Positions 37,474-51,500 of a DNA stretch of 64,000 nucleotides are shown piece after piece (position 1 is the stretch's first letter; every line of letters starts with the position of its first letter). Under the pieces are notes generated by a model that was not told the DNA's origin, searched no databases, and saw only the letters and a program-made list of their open reading frames with translations. Origin of the DNA: Nautilus pompilius. Lineage: Eukaryota > Mollusca > Cephalopoda > Nautilida > Nautilidae. Location of the stretch: positions 266,001-330,000 of the forward strand of contig JACATO010000307.1 in NCBI GenBank assembly GCA_018389105.1, in the 5' to 3' direction. The translations under genes were made by a program, and so were the position numbers.

Positions 37474-40400
37474 TAGTAGTAGTAGTATTTCTTCTGACGC
37501 TGTTTTTCTTTTGAACGGTCCATCCACAAGCCCACAGTGGAGTGATAGAAGAGAACAATTAGAAAAACAAAACAAATAAGGCTCGCCGACACAACAGAAG
37601 AAAGTCTCCTGAAAGAGGAATAAAGTATGTTCCAGAATGCCATTGTCGACGGCGCCGTATCGGGTTTGCACCTCTGACAGGAAATGAGCCGCGCAGTATT
37701 CACGAGCACGCATGCGTCTATTATCGGCAATTAGAAGCCAATTATTTTGACACATGAAACGCCATTTTCGTTTTCGTGCGACGTATTTAAAGATCTGACT
37801 AAGAAACACAGCTCGGCTTTCATTCGGGCCCTCCGCTTTTTCTTTGGGGTGGGAAGGAGGGGCAACACGCTCGGTCTCCCTAGTAATCTCGCCGTGGTTC
37901 TTTTCCAGCCAAAAGGAATGTGGACAAGAGATGTAAATTAGAGGACGGGGTGAGATTGTTCTCCCAGTGTCGGCAGCGGACTCACCAGCCACGTTTATAT
38001 AAAGTGTACGCACGGTGTATAATTTGCTTTTGTACTCTAATTTGTAGTTACACGAGTGCGTGTAAATAAGTCTCCGAATTGTGTTGATACAAAATGAGGG
38101 AGGGGTGTGTGACCTCTAATTGAACATAAAGGTCCTTATTGCCGGTGGACTGTTTTATCACCTAAACAAAAACAGTATCTTGTCAAATTACGCGTAATGT
38201 TTTTCTAACGTAATTAGAATGGTAGGTTTCCATCAGTTTAAAGACCTAGGTATTTGGCTGGTCGTTCGGGAAAGCTTGAAAACTGAGAACCAGGGACGCT
38301 CCCTGGAGGGCTCGATCTTGAAGACCGTGGGTACCTTTCATTTCTAGTTTCCGCTCCGTTCTCCGTCAAGAATAATTACGAGGCGGGCGATACTTGGATG
38401 AACTAAACTGTTATAAGCTTATGAAAATAAATAAAACGAAAACACAGGATTTAAAAATTTTTTTTTCCCTCAGCATTTAAAACTTTTAGTCCGCAATGTA
38501 AGAAAAGCAAAGTCGTCATCTCAGTCTATTCTCAGAATGCGAGAGAAAGCTGTGACAGAACATCACAGAGTGGGTCTCGGTTAACCCTTTACCTTTAGGA
38601 CTGCCTCTTACGTAATTCTCTCCAGGGCCGTATCAAGGCGTAACCCAGACACGATGCAGGCCTCACCTCTCTCAGAGCCTCTGCAGAAATCAGTTAAAAT
38701 TCGACGAATCTATTTATAATGGTTCTTACGTGCATTTACTTAAAGAAAAAAATTTTTAAATGTTATATTTTATTGTCTGCAAATAAATTGTAAATCGTAA
38801 TAAATTTAATATTTGTAGCGTTTTTGGATCTGAGTCTTTGGGGAGCTTGAAATATAAAAAAAGGAAAGCCTGCGAACTCTTTTATCCGGCGCTGATCCTC
38901 TCATAAATACGACGAAAGACCAGTTTTTTTGTTGTTGTTGTTGTTGCTGATTTTCCAAAGAAACCGAAGATTGATTCGGTCGGTTCATTTAGCGACGAGA
39001 ATAATTTCGCCGAAATTTGCTCTCCTTTAAATTTACCTCGGCACGAATCGGAATCCTATTACACTTTGGCGTGTGGTCCTTGGATGATAGTAATTGCACA
39101 TCAACCATCGATGCGTCACTGCAGCTAATGGTGAGCAGGGCGACAAATGCTAAAATTCGAAAGCAAATTCCCCATTAACAGAGACGTACCGTTATTCGGG
39201 CTTTCGACCAATCTTCAAACTTTTGCGAGTGAAAACACTTTTACCTTTACCCGTGAAGATCGACCTCAGATAAACTAAAGAAATGGATTTTTGTTTAGGA
39301 AAAAATAAGGTTCATCTCATTGGCACCGAAGTCTAAAGAGATGTCTCCATCGGCTTCGTTTCGTTCTCCTCTCGCAACCGGTTGGTCGTCTCATCAATAT
39401 AGCGGTGTCAGATCCTTGCTGCTGTCACACGAGATTTAATTAGATCGGGATGCGGGTCACGCGAGGTGGGGACATGCGGCGAGGAGGAAAGATCAAGGGT
39501 TGAGAAAGAAAGAAATTACTTCTGGGATAGCCCCGGATACGGAAAGAAAGCATTTCATCTTGGTTTATACAGATTGGAAAAATAAAGATAACATTAGCTT
39601 CTTTTCCATTTCTATTCTTCGGAAGACTAAGACAATTATGAAAAGGCTGACCAATTTGACGGAAAATACAGACGTAAAATCGCAGTTTATTGCTGAAATT
39701 TTAAGATAAATTATTGGTTATGAAAAGGAAGATGGGGCGGCCGTTGCTGTTGTATTACTCGAGCTCAGATTCAGCTAGCTAACTGTTATCTCCACTTTTT
39801 GGAGACCCAAAAATGCACTGCTTTATGCATATATCAGAAAAGCAGGGTAAAGGGGACGGGTTTCTTTTCTTGAAGTTAATCGGGGGTGGATAGAAGAATT
39901 GGGCGCCCGATAACCACCTTTGTTTGTCAGGTGTGGTCAGGAACGTTTTGGAAGGTTGCTGTTTCTCTAGGCTATACAGCAGTTGGAAAAGGAAACATAG
40001 TAGACGAATAATAACGGCTCCTGCTGTGTACGAGAGAGTGGATTCAGGAAATTACTGGTTTATTTTTCTTTCCTGAGGATCTCTCGCTTCACCTCGGATG
40101 ATAACCCGAATTTCTCGTCCTAGCCTGACTCTTCTCGAATGATGGTTTATTACCCGCTGTATAAATCGACCCCACCTAAGTAATTAGCTGTTTACGAGTA
40201 ACTGAACTCCTCCCACACACACACACAAAAAAAAAAAAAATCAACAAGAAACCCTCAAAGAACTGAGCCGGAGTTCTTCATCCCAGAAATTCCCGAGTTC
40301 TTTCCTCGAAATGGCTGGTCAGCCCCAACCGGACGGCGGTCCGCTTAATTGCCTGGAAGCGTAACATCGGCTTACGTCATGGCCTGACGTCGGGAGAGCG

Positions 40401-43400
40401 GGATTGCTTCGGTCCGTAAGTCAAACGCACTGGCCAAATAGGACTTGCAAAATTCAACACCTCATCGAGTGAAAGGCAAGCAATCGCTGGCTGTCTTTTC
40501 GCAAATATTTTTCCAGCGGAGCCTTGAAAACCGAATTACCCGAAGTTTACACTGGCTGCGATGTTTGCCGCCATAACGGTAAAGGCGTGGGAAAACCGGT
40601 GTAGCGGGGAGAGCTGTTTCCCCTGAATTAAAAGAGTCGGATATCTCGCGGAACCATTCGCAGATTTTACCTCTTCTCGCCAACACTCGGATACAGGTGA
40701 TGGCGTGGGCGCTTAACAGCAAGAGCGCACCTGTAAATGACTCATTGCTGTTGGTTACCAGTTCTCGGTATTTCGTTTCGACGTGAAAAGAGTTGATTTA
40801 ATTTTCACCAAAGTTATGAAAATATTTTAAACTATTCTATTTAATTAAATAGTTAAAATGAAAAAAAAAACCGTATACATGATGTAAGTTAAAAGACCAT
40901 AAAACGTACAAACTAAATTAGTAAGTCTGCGTGTAAGCGTACGAATCGACGATGGTATCAATGACTTGCTCTCGGCTCTGTGCAGCGAGGGCAGTCGTTT
41001 CCCCATGTCGGGCTCCAAGACTTCCCTTCGCCAACTATGTCTGTACCGGGAGACTGCTTGCTGGACGTTGGCTGACTAAATTTACACCCCTCATCGCGCT
41101 GAGGTAGCGGCACGAGTCGTGTATGCCAGGGAGGGAGTTACGACAGATCTGAAAGGTTGGGTTTCCCGACAGACCTTAAAATTGTACCGCTGTTCCTAAT
41201 AATACAGGTAAACCATGGAAGTTTAGTCTCGCGCTCCCCACCAAGAAGTCTCCTGCGTATTTGCATTATATTATGCTTTGATATTTGGCGGTTACTCGTT
41301 AAACACCAAACTTCAGGAGTCGGTTGCCTACGTCACCTGACTGACTGACTGAAACCGTTGCAAAAACTAAGGTAAAAAGAATGGAGTCTGTCTGTAGTTA
41401 GGAGTCTTGAAATGCTTATTGATTCCTCGCCGCAATGCTCTCGTTCTCAGACGTCCCGCCCGACGGGTACCTGGCGGTGCTGGCCGTAGGTGAGTACCCG
41501 TCTTGTCCGGAGAGGAAGGGGCCGACCTAGCCGGCCGGTGTGGCCAATGGCACGATCTCAAAACACTGGCGTTTGTTTGATGATGCGGTCTTTGGTTACG
41601 GGAGGGATGGGGCTAAGAGCCGGGTCGCTGAGTGCTTTCCTTCGCTTTCACCGTGGCCTGACCAATGTATTTAGTCAGGTGCTGACGGACCCGGTGGCCA
41701 GGAGTAAACAGTCGGGGAACGATCGCGGGCGGCAGACGGAACGAACCAACCGTCCGTTTCCTCGAACGAAAAAACTAAACCTTTAGAATCAGTTCCAGGG
41801 AATTCGGAATTTAAAACTTCGTCTGCTAACAATAATAACTTTACTAACTCTGTCTCTTTATTATCCATCACTCTCTCCTGTATCTCTTAAGAGTCTTCTC
41901 TTCTAATGGTCGCGAAGTCTTCTGGAAGTGCGGGCCGTTCAGAAATGTCAGACCGGCTCTGAAGAAGCCGCCCAGTAGGAGACGGGCAGAACAACTGGTC
42001 TGTGGCGGAATGGAGATGAGCGGTGAATTCTGAGGCAAAACTTCAAGGCGAAACTCGGAACTTTTGCAATTCCGAGCAGTTTGTACACGTGCGAACACAA
42101 ACTGGATCAGTTTGTCGGCTTTGCCCTTACACACAAAGCCCTGACAAATGCGAACGAATGTAATTTCAAAGAATTTTCATTCATTGAATATTTATCAAAA
42201 TCTAGGTTTGGCTATACTGTATATTGTATTTTTCGCGAGAAGCTTATCTATTTAGTGGCGGTTAAATGAATATCCATTTTAAACAATCCTTACGTCTCGC
42301 CTACCTATTACCCGCAGGTAGCTAATTAGCTTAGGCCGCCGCCACACTCAAAGGTGGGTACGTGGAAGTCTGTTAATTTACTACAACTACAAACGTTTTT
42401 TCTAGTCGTGATAAATCACCTACAGCATTAACTGCAAATGAGTTCTAGTGAACGTAAACTATCGATACCGTTCGAACGAGTAATGGCGACAAAGATCTCT
42501 TGTCATGAAGTCCAAGTACAACTGTCTTACGTCATAGTTGTGCACAGTCTTGATTTGGGTCTGTTCGTGCATTACAGTTGTAAGATGGTGTAACGTAGGG
42601 GTCCTAAGGCAAAAACTTCTTGTTCTCTCATTATAAAAACATACCCTTAACATCGCCAGATTGTGGTTATATAAATATAAATTTGATTTGAGTTTTTTGC
42701 TTTTGATTATTTGTGGTTAGAAATTTTGACAGTGAAATCTAATGATAGGTTGTCTATGTGTGAGAGGGTTAGGGTTAAACACCCATGTAGAACGCCCATC
42801 CGGTTTATTGTTTATGAAAAGAATGCCTCTAAAAGTTTTCATGTCGGATTTTAAAAATATATATATATAAAAGAGAAAAAGAGGTTTACTCAGAGACAGG
42901 TCTTTGGTGTGTGTGATGTTTATTATTCGTTAGCGCTGCCTCGCTATGTAACAACCCGTGTGTACGGACTCCAAGAGAGGAACGGGGGGGGGGACTTGTG
43001 TGTTTGGCGACGACACGGGCTCGTTTTCATAAGCTTAGGCGGTAATCCCTTCTCTCTTGTACGTGTAGCGGTGTCCCCGTGGGATAGAAGGCATGGTTTT
43101 AGGGGACGTGTACGAGACGTGAGCCACTCAAAAGGGCGCGCCCTTTCTTGCCGTCGGGGCCGGGCTCAGAACAAACGCGGGGCGCTGCGCTGTTTGACTT
43201 GGCCTAACTTTTCACCAGCGCCCCCTGCAGTGTTTGTGGACAGGGATTAGCAGCCCCCTCCCCAGATCCCTGTTTACGGGGCTCGCGGCGGGAAAGAGAA
43301 GTCGGGTTGAGGAAGGGAGATCAAAGAAATGAATCCGCCGTGTCGTCGGCGGTGTCTGCTGGACTACCACGCGCGCTACCAATAACGGGAACCGTCTGAA

Positions 43401-45189
43401 AGCCAGACGTAGATAAACAGATAAAATGAGTCCAGCTGGAGAATCCACAGCCAACGACGGGGCCATCCATCGCTGCTTGCACTTCCGAGCTGTAAGCAGG
43501 GAGTCGGGTGTTTTCCTTTCTGTTTAAATCGTTCGGTGATTTTCGAATTTAAAAAAACAAAAATAAATATATATTTTTGCTCGCCAAACGAGACCAGCTA
43601 AGGCCGTGACAGTGGACATTACAGTCGCTTACAAGGAATCAATAAGTGTAATTAATGGCTGGAATGTGGGATGTTTTACTGGTGAGCTCCGCACTTGTGG
43701 ACGGCAGGGTATATTTACGGAAGCTCGGCTCGCGGGGATCGTACCGAACACATTTATCATAAGTCGCTAACAATAAAAACATCAAATTGAGAACTCAATT
43801 TACGAAGTCTATCGTCCAAATCGGACCCACCCCCCATTCCCTTCTTTTCACGACGGGGTTGACAGGGCGCTCATATCGGCCCCTGGTGGGGGGGGGGCTC
43901 CCTGGTTATTAGCGCGACAATTTGGTTTCACCTCGCGAGTCAAAAAGAAACGGCTTTGTTACTAATCCCAGCTTCGGGATTCCTCCCCCTCGGTATAGGA
44001 ACCCCCTTTTCTGGCCCCGTCAGCTGGACTGACAGCCCGTCTCTCGCCGAACAATGGTCGAGACAATTATCTAGTGCTGGCAAATTTATTGGTAATTCAG
44101 TAATCGTGTTTGTGTGTCGGGCTGGGCTTACCGCCCCTCCCTCCCACCACCCACCGTTGTCAGAGGGTGACGCGCCGGTCGGCTCTCGCGTTATTGAGGC
44201 TTTGTGTTCTCGTTGTGCAATCGGTCAAAATTATGGCGCATATTTATCACTGCGCGAGTGACAAAAGTAAAAGAAAGAAAGTTCGGTTGGTTGTTCAGAC
44301 GTGTCGATGAGTCATAGGGAAGCCCCGTTAGGAGAGAGAGAAATCTACCGGACGGATCTCTCGCCGCTTTGGTTTTCTATCTGCGTTTGTGCAGACGAAC
44401 AAACGTCTTCGATGTCCCTTGGTTCCATTCAGAAAAAGGAGGAAAAAAACAACAACAAACATTTCACTTCATTGAAACCTGACGTCCCGAGACCTAAAGA
44501 GTTAACTTCCTGTCTCGAAATTAAAATTCCAAAAGCTCTGCCCAACTTACGTCTGCTTCACCCACACACTTTGTTCCCTCCTCTCCTTCTTTTGTTCAGG
44601 TCCTTTTATTATATTTTCTTTGAAAGAAAACTGAAAACCAAACCACGTTTTTTTTTCTTTTTCTTTTTAAAATATCGCCAAATGAAAGTAGCGCCCAACG
44701 GATTTAAAGGAAACGAATCCATGAAGACCCAAATCTGTTACTGCTAATTCCCTGGTGCCCGTATAGTGTTCTACGATGGCCGCTGATTGCCGCGAGGTAA
44801 GAGTAGCAGCCAGTCAGTGAATTCCTTTAGATAAAAATGGCTGTTCATTCTCTGCACGCGGACTCCACGCGGGCTTTAAGTTTCGAGGCTGATGCTAATC
44901 TAAATCAACCGTCTCCATTCATTTACGAAATTCTCGCCTATCTGTGCTGTCGAGTCGTGGCGAGTCTGGCAAGGTGAGGAAATGAACAATCCACCTTTGT
45001 CTTCCGTACTGTTCCGCTCAGCATACAACAGTAATCATAACCATTAAGGGTTTCATAGTGAAAAATCCTTTTTTTTTTGTTTTAAAATTCATTTTAATAG
45101 TTTAAAACCTAACGAGGAGCTAACAAATTTAGTGGATGAACAGTATTTGCCATTGCGATCTGAACTACACAGGTTTCGTGCGATTTCAC
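35225..45189. other. Intergenic, no gene seen
   Basis: About 10 kb without a recognisable gene. It includes a (TTG)n run near 35905-35922, the compound microsatellite at 37418-37488, a (TTG)n run near 38928-38946, CACCTTTGT sites near 39915 and 44992, CpG-rich patches at about 41,410-41,760 and 42,910-43,500, a 16-bp palindrome at 43131-43146 (AAAGGGCGCGCCCTTT) and a G9 run near 43889. A 148-codon + frame at 44301-44747 has low complexity and no family resemblance. Confidence 0.55.
37418..37488. repeat. Compound (TTA)n-(GTA)n microsatellite
   Basis: ATT/TTA units to 37440 switch abruptly to GTA units (37441-37488) with one broken unit near 37474. The minus strand reads as a long run of tyrosine codons, which inflates the length of open frames there. 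Confidence 0.95.
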
Positions 45190-45800
45190 TCATTCTGTGA
45201 TGTTTCTGCGATAACTGATTAAATTCATCTTCAGTATTCGGTACGAGCATCTTTTTGCATCGATTAAAGCTTGCAGCCGTCTGAGCAGGAAAGGTTTTGT
45301 AGATGTTTGCGTAGTTGCTTATATTGGCTCGTGTACGGGCGCAGTCTTCGGTTCTTGATAGGTGGCATGCTTTCCCATCTTGCAGGGTATAGTGACCGTG
45401 ACTGCTGTATCTAGATCATGCAGGATGTTGTTCCAGAAGACGGGTATGCAACGTGCGAAGTTTAAACGTCCGTCAATGAACGCACGATGTTTGACATCCA
45501 CCCTAAATCTCCGTCCTGTTGGTCAGAAGTCTCACCCCACCTTTCTCTACACCTTATGCGAAGCATAGAATTTTAACTCTCATCTATGATGAGGCGACGC
45601 AAAGGTTGCCAATGCGCACGTCTCTCTAGTTAAGCGACGGCCGTTATTTATGTCTGTCATCAGTGGACTTCATAAATCGAACTGTCCTGTGCACCTACGT
45701 CTGTCCGGTGCTTTCAGTTAGTGATGGCGACGCCGCAACGGTTGGAAGGGGATTGTTGTCAGTCGCTGAAAATTTGGTGGCATCAGCTTGTGTGTGTGAG
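45190..45800 (-). mobile_element. Possible very degenerate Tc1/mariner transposase remnant
   Basis: On the minus strand, the reading LKAPDRRRCTGQF (about 45.7 kb) resembles the linker that precedes the catalytic domain in some Tc1/mariner transposases. FIDGRLNFAR (about 45.47 kb) resembles the family's 'FIDGTLNAQRY' segment. LLRRLQALIDA (about 45.27 kb) resembles its C-terminal 'SMRRRxQALI' segment. The order and spacing fit, but several stops intervene and no terminal repeats were seen. It is independent of the clearer Tc1 copy at 56.6 kb. A chance match is still possible. Confidence 0.33.
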
Positions 45801-47249
45801 GGCCGACTGAGGTAAACGACGGAATATTTCAGCTACCAGGTTCTTTTGGCATCGCAGTTTCCAGGAAAATAAGGCTGACCCTGGCGGATAATTCGACAGG
45901 AGAAGCGATGATTGAATAAGTAAGACACGGACACCACTTCACAGCTGATCAAGAAAATATCACCAAAGTCTGCAGTCTCGGTGTCCATGTCTTAAGAAAG
46001 CGTCTATCTGAAAAAGGTTTAGCTAAAAAAATGAATAAATAGTTTTTTTTTATAATGGGCGGATAAGTTACTTTAAACTGTTTTTTTTTAAAACACTAAT
46101 AAGAGACGTGTATTCGAAACCTCGTTCTACAATGGTGAACCTTTTCTAATAATCTTGTGTAGAACGATGCCCAGAAGAGTGTGTACACTCTAAAGACTAT
46201 TGGATATTTATTAATTTTTGGAACCTGATTCTTAAATTGAAATATATTTCCCAGTAGCTGGCGGAAACAAAATTTTTGGAGGAAAGTGTGGCTCCAAGGG
46301 AATTCCATCTACGAATGATAAATCTTTGTTAAACTGTTCGGTTTGCGTTCTCGATGGGCGAGCGGTCTGCCCGACCCATGAAGCCAAGACCGTTTGCTTC
46401 CATCACGGGTAGAAAAGACGTTGAAACAGCTGAAACCGGCCGTGAACTAAAAATTATTAGGAGAGAGGGATGGTTTGATTGAACACCTAATATTTTGAAA
46501 TGGGGTGGGGTACTTGTCGCTACTGTCATTTTGCCATGACGGCTCGCTCCTAACTGTGGAGAGACAGCAACATTACTGAAGTTAGAAGAGGAAAACCTGT
46601 TTTGCCTGCATAAAACCACTGGTTTATCTGAAGATTGTACTTAATTAAGGCTCTCCTTACTTTCAGTACAACCCTCGTACTTTAACACCATTAACCTCGC
46701 TCTGACAAAAGTTATAAAATAATCCAATATTCTTTTTAGTTGGTCAAATTAGTTCGGATTTATACCACCAGGCGCGCGGAAGAGAAAAGAAACAAAGCCA
46801 GCGCACGTTATTTGTTTATTGACAAACAGTCATAGTATAAACATGGGCAGACTGACGTAGCTCGATGAAGACTAGTGGGAAACTGCACATATATATATAG
46901 ATTGGCATAGTATTTGTTAAGCTACCAGCCAGCATAGATGCTTTCCCTTTTTTCTGCAGTGCGCAGAACATACATTTATATAATATACACGTTTTATGTC
47001 ATTTGTCTTGTTTGAAAGCGAATTGCAACGCAGTGAAAATTGTCCTGTTATTCAAGAATAAGAGCTAAGATTTTGTCACCGAAATTATGAATTTGATTAA
47101 GTACGTGAAATCTTGCAAATGGCTGTGAAAACACAGCATGCACGTGTAGGTCAGTCAGAATAAGAGTTGTGGCTGAGAGTGGAAGAGAGTAAAGTGGAAA
47201 ATGGCGCGATAGCGAGTCCACTATGAACGAGCAAAGTGGCAGGTATCAC
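45801..47249. other. Intergenic, no gene seen
   Basis: AT-rich. Contains a T9A4 tract (46081-46093), a short (AT)n near 46889 and CACGTG near 47141. No recognisable gene. Confidence 0.6.
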
Positions 47250-48500
47250 AACTAAGCAGACAGGTGAAAAATGTCCAATGGTCGTATGTTGTTTTGTACA
47301 GCATGTGATATTTCCCGCGGATTACAAGCGAAAGCGGGCTGCCACATACCTATCGGTGGCGCTTTACATAATCTGAAGCCACAGGTCAGTATATCTGCAG
47401 TAGGAGAGAAAAACTCAAATACCAAAAAAATGGCGATTCCGCTGTTTTCGGTGAAGACAGGACAGACGATTACCGACTTACAGAAGCTTTCTGCATCACG
47501 TCTCGTCCTAGACAATCCTGCTGTGAAAATATTTCTGACAAAGATTGGTGTTATAACTCGTTGGAATTGATTGTGAAAATTCACTCAACAAAAGCTTTTT
47601 GAAAGTGGAGTGAATGACCTGAAAGAAGTACTGGATGACTGTGATCGACTCAGTCTTACAACAAACGAAATGACCGGTGCTGAAGGCTGCTATGTTATAA
47701 ATATCGTAGCAGTGACCCTCCACACTGTCGACTTTAGGTAAATTAAGGCTCTTTTTTAATGAACTGCGTTTGTTTAATGACGATCACCTCACTGCAAAAT
47801 TGTCAGTAAAACAGAGGTGGAAACAGTTCAGAAATACGGGTGTCCTTTGATAAAATCAGTACTTTTGTCAATGACAATGGTGCATATTTGACCAAAACAT
47901 GGGATGGAAGTCTCAGTGTTTTTCTCTGCACATCTCTTCAACTTAGTCGGCGATATCTGAAGAAAAAGGTTTGGAAGTAAACGATCCTGTCTCATTGCCG
48001 TAAAACGAACTTTCACTGTCCTGTTCTACCCGCGAGACACGGTTATGCCGGTCACCGCTGAAACTGGTACCTTCGCCGATAATCACAGGGTATCTTCGGG
48101 ATGGCGTGGATTTCTTTGAAGAAGAATGGAAGATGTAGTCAACTTAAGTGGATGAACAGAAATAAAAGCAGATGTAGCAGCAATAGAAGCGTTTGCTTGC
48201 TTGGTACTCAGCTAAGAAAGTCTTCACCGGAAGCAGCATTTAAAACGGAAACCCCTATGTACGGTGCCATGGCGCAAGTCGATTGGTTTCTGATGTGAAG
48301 GACGAGCTTGAAGATTGTCGATGTTTGGTGTGGCTCAAGAGATCGCTTTCCGAGTCTGTCTGTAGCTGGTTTGTGGACTCTGTCCGTTCCTGTTAACACC
48401 GTGGACTGACAGAGATCGTCATCTCGCAAGAAGAAAACCTCAACGTGAACAACAGGCCGCCTTATAATGGTGGAAAACTCGAGCACAACAACCATTTTGT
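47250..48500 (+). mobile_element. Degenerate hAT-superfamily transposase with a BED-type zinc finger (CGGBP1-like)
   Basis: The frame at 47271-47570 begins MSNGRMLFCTACDISRGLQA and later has LVLDNPAVKIFLTKIG. These resemble the N-terminal zinc finger and the 'ADHPAVRAFL' region of CGGBP1-type hAT proteins. Downstream, in shifted frames, come LTTNEMTGAEGCYVINIVAVTLHT (47.65-47.73 kb), then NDNGAYLTKTWDGSL and AHLFNLVGDI (47.87-47.96 kb). The last two match the hAT motifs usually seen as 'DNAAYM.KAW' and 'AHI.NLVG' around the catalytic core. A stretch readable as DFFEEEWKM sits near 48.11 kb. At least four frame breaks are present, so the gene is dead. No terminal repeats or 8-bp target duplication were found, and both outer limits are approximate. 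The part beyond about 48.1 kb is weakly supported. Confidence 0.65.
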
Positions 48501-51500
48501 GTTCTGAAGTAGCAGTTAAACTCGTCAGTAGTCGAAAGCAATAGTTTCCATATTATCGGTTTTAAAGCGCTCCTTAGTATAGATAGTACAGTTTTGGCTA
48601 CATCAAAAGAAACGAACTTCTGTTTGGTTATCATTCTGTGAACTGTTCCCCCACCCACTTCAGCCGTGAATTTTACTAAAATTACCATGAATTACTAGTA
48701 TCTCAGGCACGATTAATTCCTCAGAAGTTAGCGTTAAATATGAGGGACGAAATGTACCTTAGATACGTCTAACGTGACGACCAACTACAGAAATCGGTGA
48801 CAGAAACGGAATTTTCTCAATTCTAAAGTTTAAAGCGAGATGACCCCACAAAAACGACACTTTTAGGACTATGTAAAAGCTGACTTATCCAAGCTTTTAT
48901 TTCAAAATATTTAAAGTTTTTTTTTTAGTGAAATTAAATGGGGAAAAAAAAGTTAATACAACGTAGTGTAATGGACTTGGACACATTACGTTCCTCCTTT
49001 TGGCCAGTTCGTTATCTACAATCTTGTGGTATATATTTAAAATTTACGTAGTACAACCACCAAAGTGAAACTGCTAATAATTTACGACAGAAATAAACAT
49101 AACCAAACGTATCGAAGGGTAATTATAACTGCTTTCTATCTGGCTTCATTTAAAATGTTTCAAGAAAAGTGTAAATAATTTCTTTCACTAATAATAATCA
49201 GCATATATAGGTGTATATACTAATTTTATCGTACCGCTGATCGCTCGTAGACTGTGCCCAGAAATGATTAACATGAGGATGAAGAACAGACCTACAGTAA
49301 CACGAGAGCCGCAGGAAAGAAGGAAAAAATAGGAGAGCACAAATTCAGTAGACGCTGCATCCTGTTGAAAAGCTACGTGGAAAGAAGGATAACTGGCAGG
49401 AAGAAAAAATGCAGGCGATACTTAAAACTGCTTAACGAGAGGATGTACAAAAGAAATGGTAATTTTGTCTTGATCCGAACAGTTTCGGAGAAGACGGGAT
49501 TTGTATTCTGAATAATGCTCCCTTTGACAAGTATCTGATGGAGCTTTTGTATAGTTTCTGGAAGCCGTGTTGTGTACACGACCGGAGATCGCTGCTGATG
49601 GTGACAAAACCACGTGTCCGTGCTGACTCGGATCGCCATGGCGGTAACCCTTGAGCGGATTTTTTCACGATGCTAATGATCCGTGTTCAAAATGCGGGTC
49701 AGATGGCATCGCAAAAAAGCACTTCCTGGTATTTAACACAGCTTCGTGTTAACCTCCACATGGGCGTTTCGTTGTATGCTAACGTAGGCGGAGGAACGAG
49801 GAGACTTGATCACCCTCACTGACGGCAGCGGTGATAAGATGTCGGGTAGTAAATGTATATTACTGTCGTCGAGTATCCGCTGGCGTTGATTTTATTCCAA
49901 AAAAGAAGAAACATCGCGTCGGTCTCCCGACTGTTGCTTGGAAAGCGAAATCTCTTTTGGCGTTGAGACCGAGGACAATCTGTTTCCCTTTAGATTGAGA
50001 TATGAATGAACCCCTTTTCCAAGGAGCTATTTTCAGCAGAAGTATAATCTGTTGGAATGTTTCGACATGTTAACGTTGTAAAGAGAAAGTGGAGAAACTC
50101 CTTTCACTTGCGAATTAACATGTCCGAATAAGGCGAGGGGGAGGCGGTGTGGGAAGTGTTAACGGATAAATCGGAATAACTAAATACGGCGACAGTCAGG
50201 CAGCCACCGACCTCAATGGAGGGCAACTAAGCTGTTGTTTCGATAGACACCCGAAGTAAACAGTCTTTGTATATTTTTCAGTTGAATCCTATTCGTCGAA
50301 ATTCATTGACGATATCCCTACTGCGGTCGTTTTCTAACAGATCATCCAAATTCCGCGTAACTAATCTTGCTAGTCGGGTGACATTCACAGCCACCGAGCG
50401 AATCCGTACGATTATTGTCTGAAGTGAAGCTATAAGCTCCCAGAGGAGGCCATAATTTTAGAGATTTCCGTTAACTACCATATTGTCAAACGTGTGGATA
50501 TTTCTCAGCGTCGGAAGATGGTCGAAGGGAATAGTTGACCGTCGTCAGACACGGGTAGAGTGATGAAGCCAAATTATTTAAAAGATAGAGTCTTGACCGC
50601 GAAAAGACGTTTCTTTCGTTGGTTTTGGCCTCTAGAAACCTACTTCCGGTTAATATCTGACGCTTTCGCTGGAAGAGTAAACGATTTGACGGCATCGCCC
50701 CATCTGAACCAATATTCCGCCCGCTCTTCTCGTGTTTAAAGCTACCTGCGGCCACGTTGAGATTTGACATCAATTTTTTTAAAAAAACAACGCGGAATTA
50801 CTTGTATAATAGATTCACTGAGTCCATTCGACATTACAAGGAAAAATGTCGGGTTTCGTAGACGCCAAAAGCAATTTGGCATCCGTATAGTTGGGGTTTT
50901 AAAAGCAATTCTGGAACGAGATTCTCCGATTGAGTTCGACGAAATTCTCTTTTTTTTTTGTTTTCTTAATTCTCAATTACTTCCTGGACCTTGTGTTTGT
51001 AATTCGCCTCGTTCGTCTTTCTAATATAAGGATAAATTAAGATTATCCATTTTTTTTCGCGTTGACCATGCACGACAATATACACGCGAATGGCGGCGGC
51101 GGCAGGTACTTATAGAGGAGGTGACCAGGAAGATGTATCTACTTGGATGGAAAGAGCGGTTGACTTCGTCTTCATCGAGAGTGCTGGCTGCCGTCTAACA
51201 GCGATCAATGTATCCATCTTCGACCGACCCACACCGCGATGCGAAATTCGACGGGAGGCATTTGTTAACCCTCCCCATGCAGACGAAATAGTGCCCGGGT
51301 ATCATTTGCCGTGGAAGCGGGTGCTGGAGGGAGGGTTAGGGAGAAGAGACAAATCCAATTGAGATGTAAATGATGCATGAGGTTTCTACCTCCCGTGTCG
51401 TTCGGGATTTAGCAGGCCCTTGTTAAAGTGTCACCTACCACCTACGCACCCATCGACTTTTCCAAGAGATATCGCATATTTTTCTCCCGTGAGCCCGCTC

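Noticed and set aside
37438-38013. 191-codon minus-strand frame ending in polytyrosine
   Set aside because: The length is inflated by the GTA/TTA microsatellite and the rest matches nothing.
42764-42779. Telomere-like GGGTTAGGGTTA motifs (also near 34330 and 52480)
   Set aside because: Only one to two units each, so no telomeric array.
43131-43146. 16-bp perfect palindrome AAAGGGCGCGCCCTTT
   Set aside because: About one 16-bp perfect palindrome is expected by chance in a window of this size.
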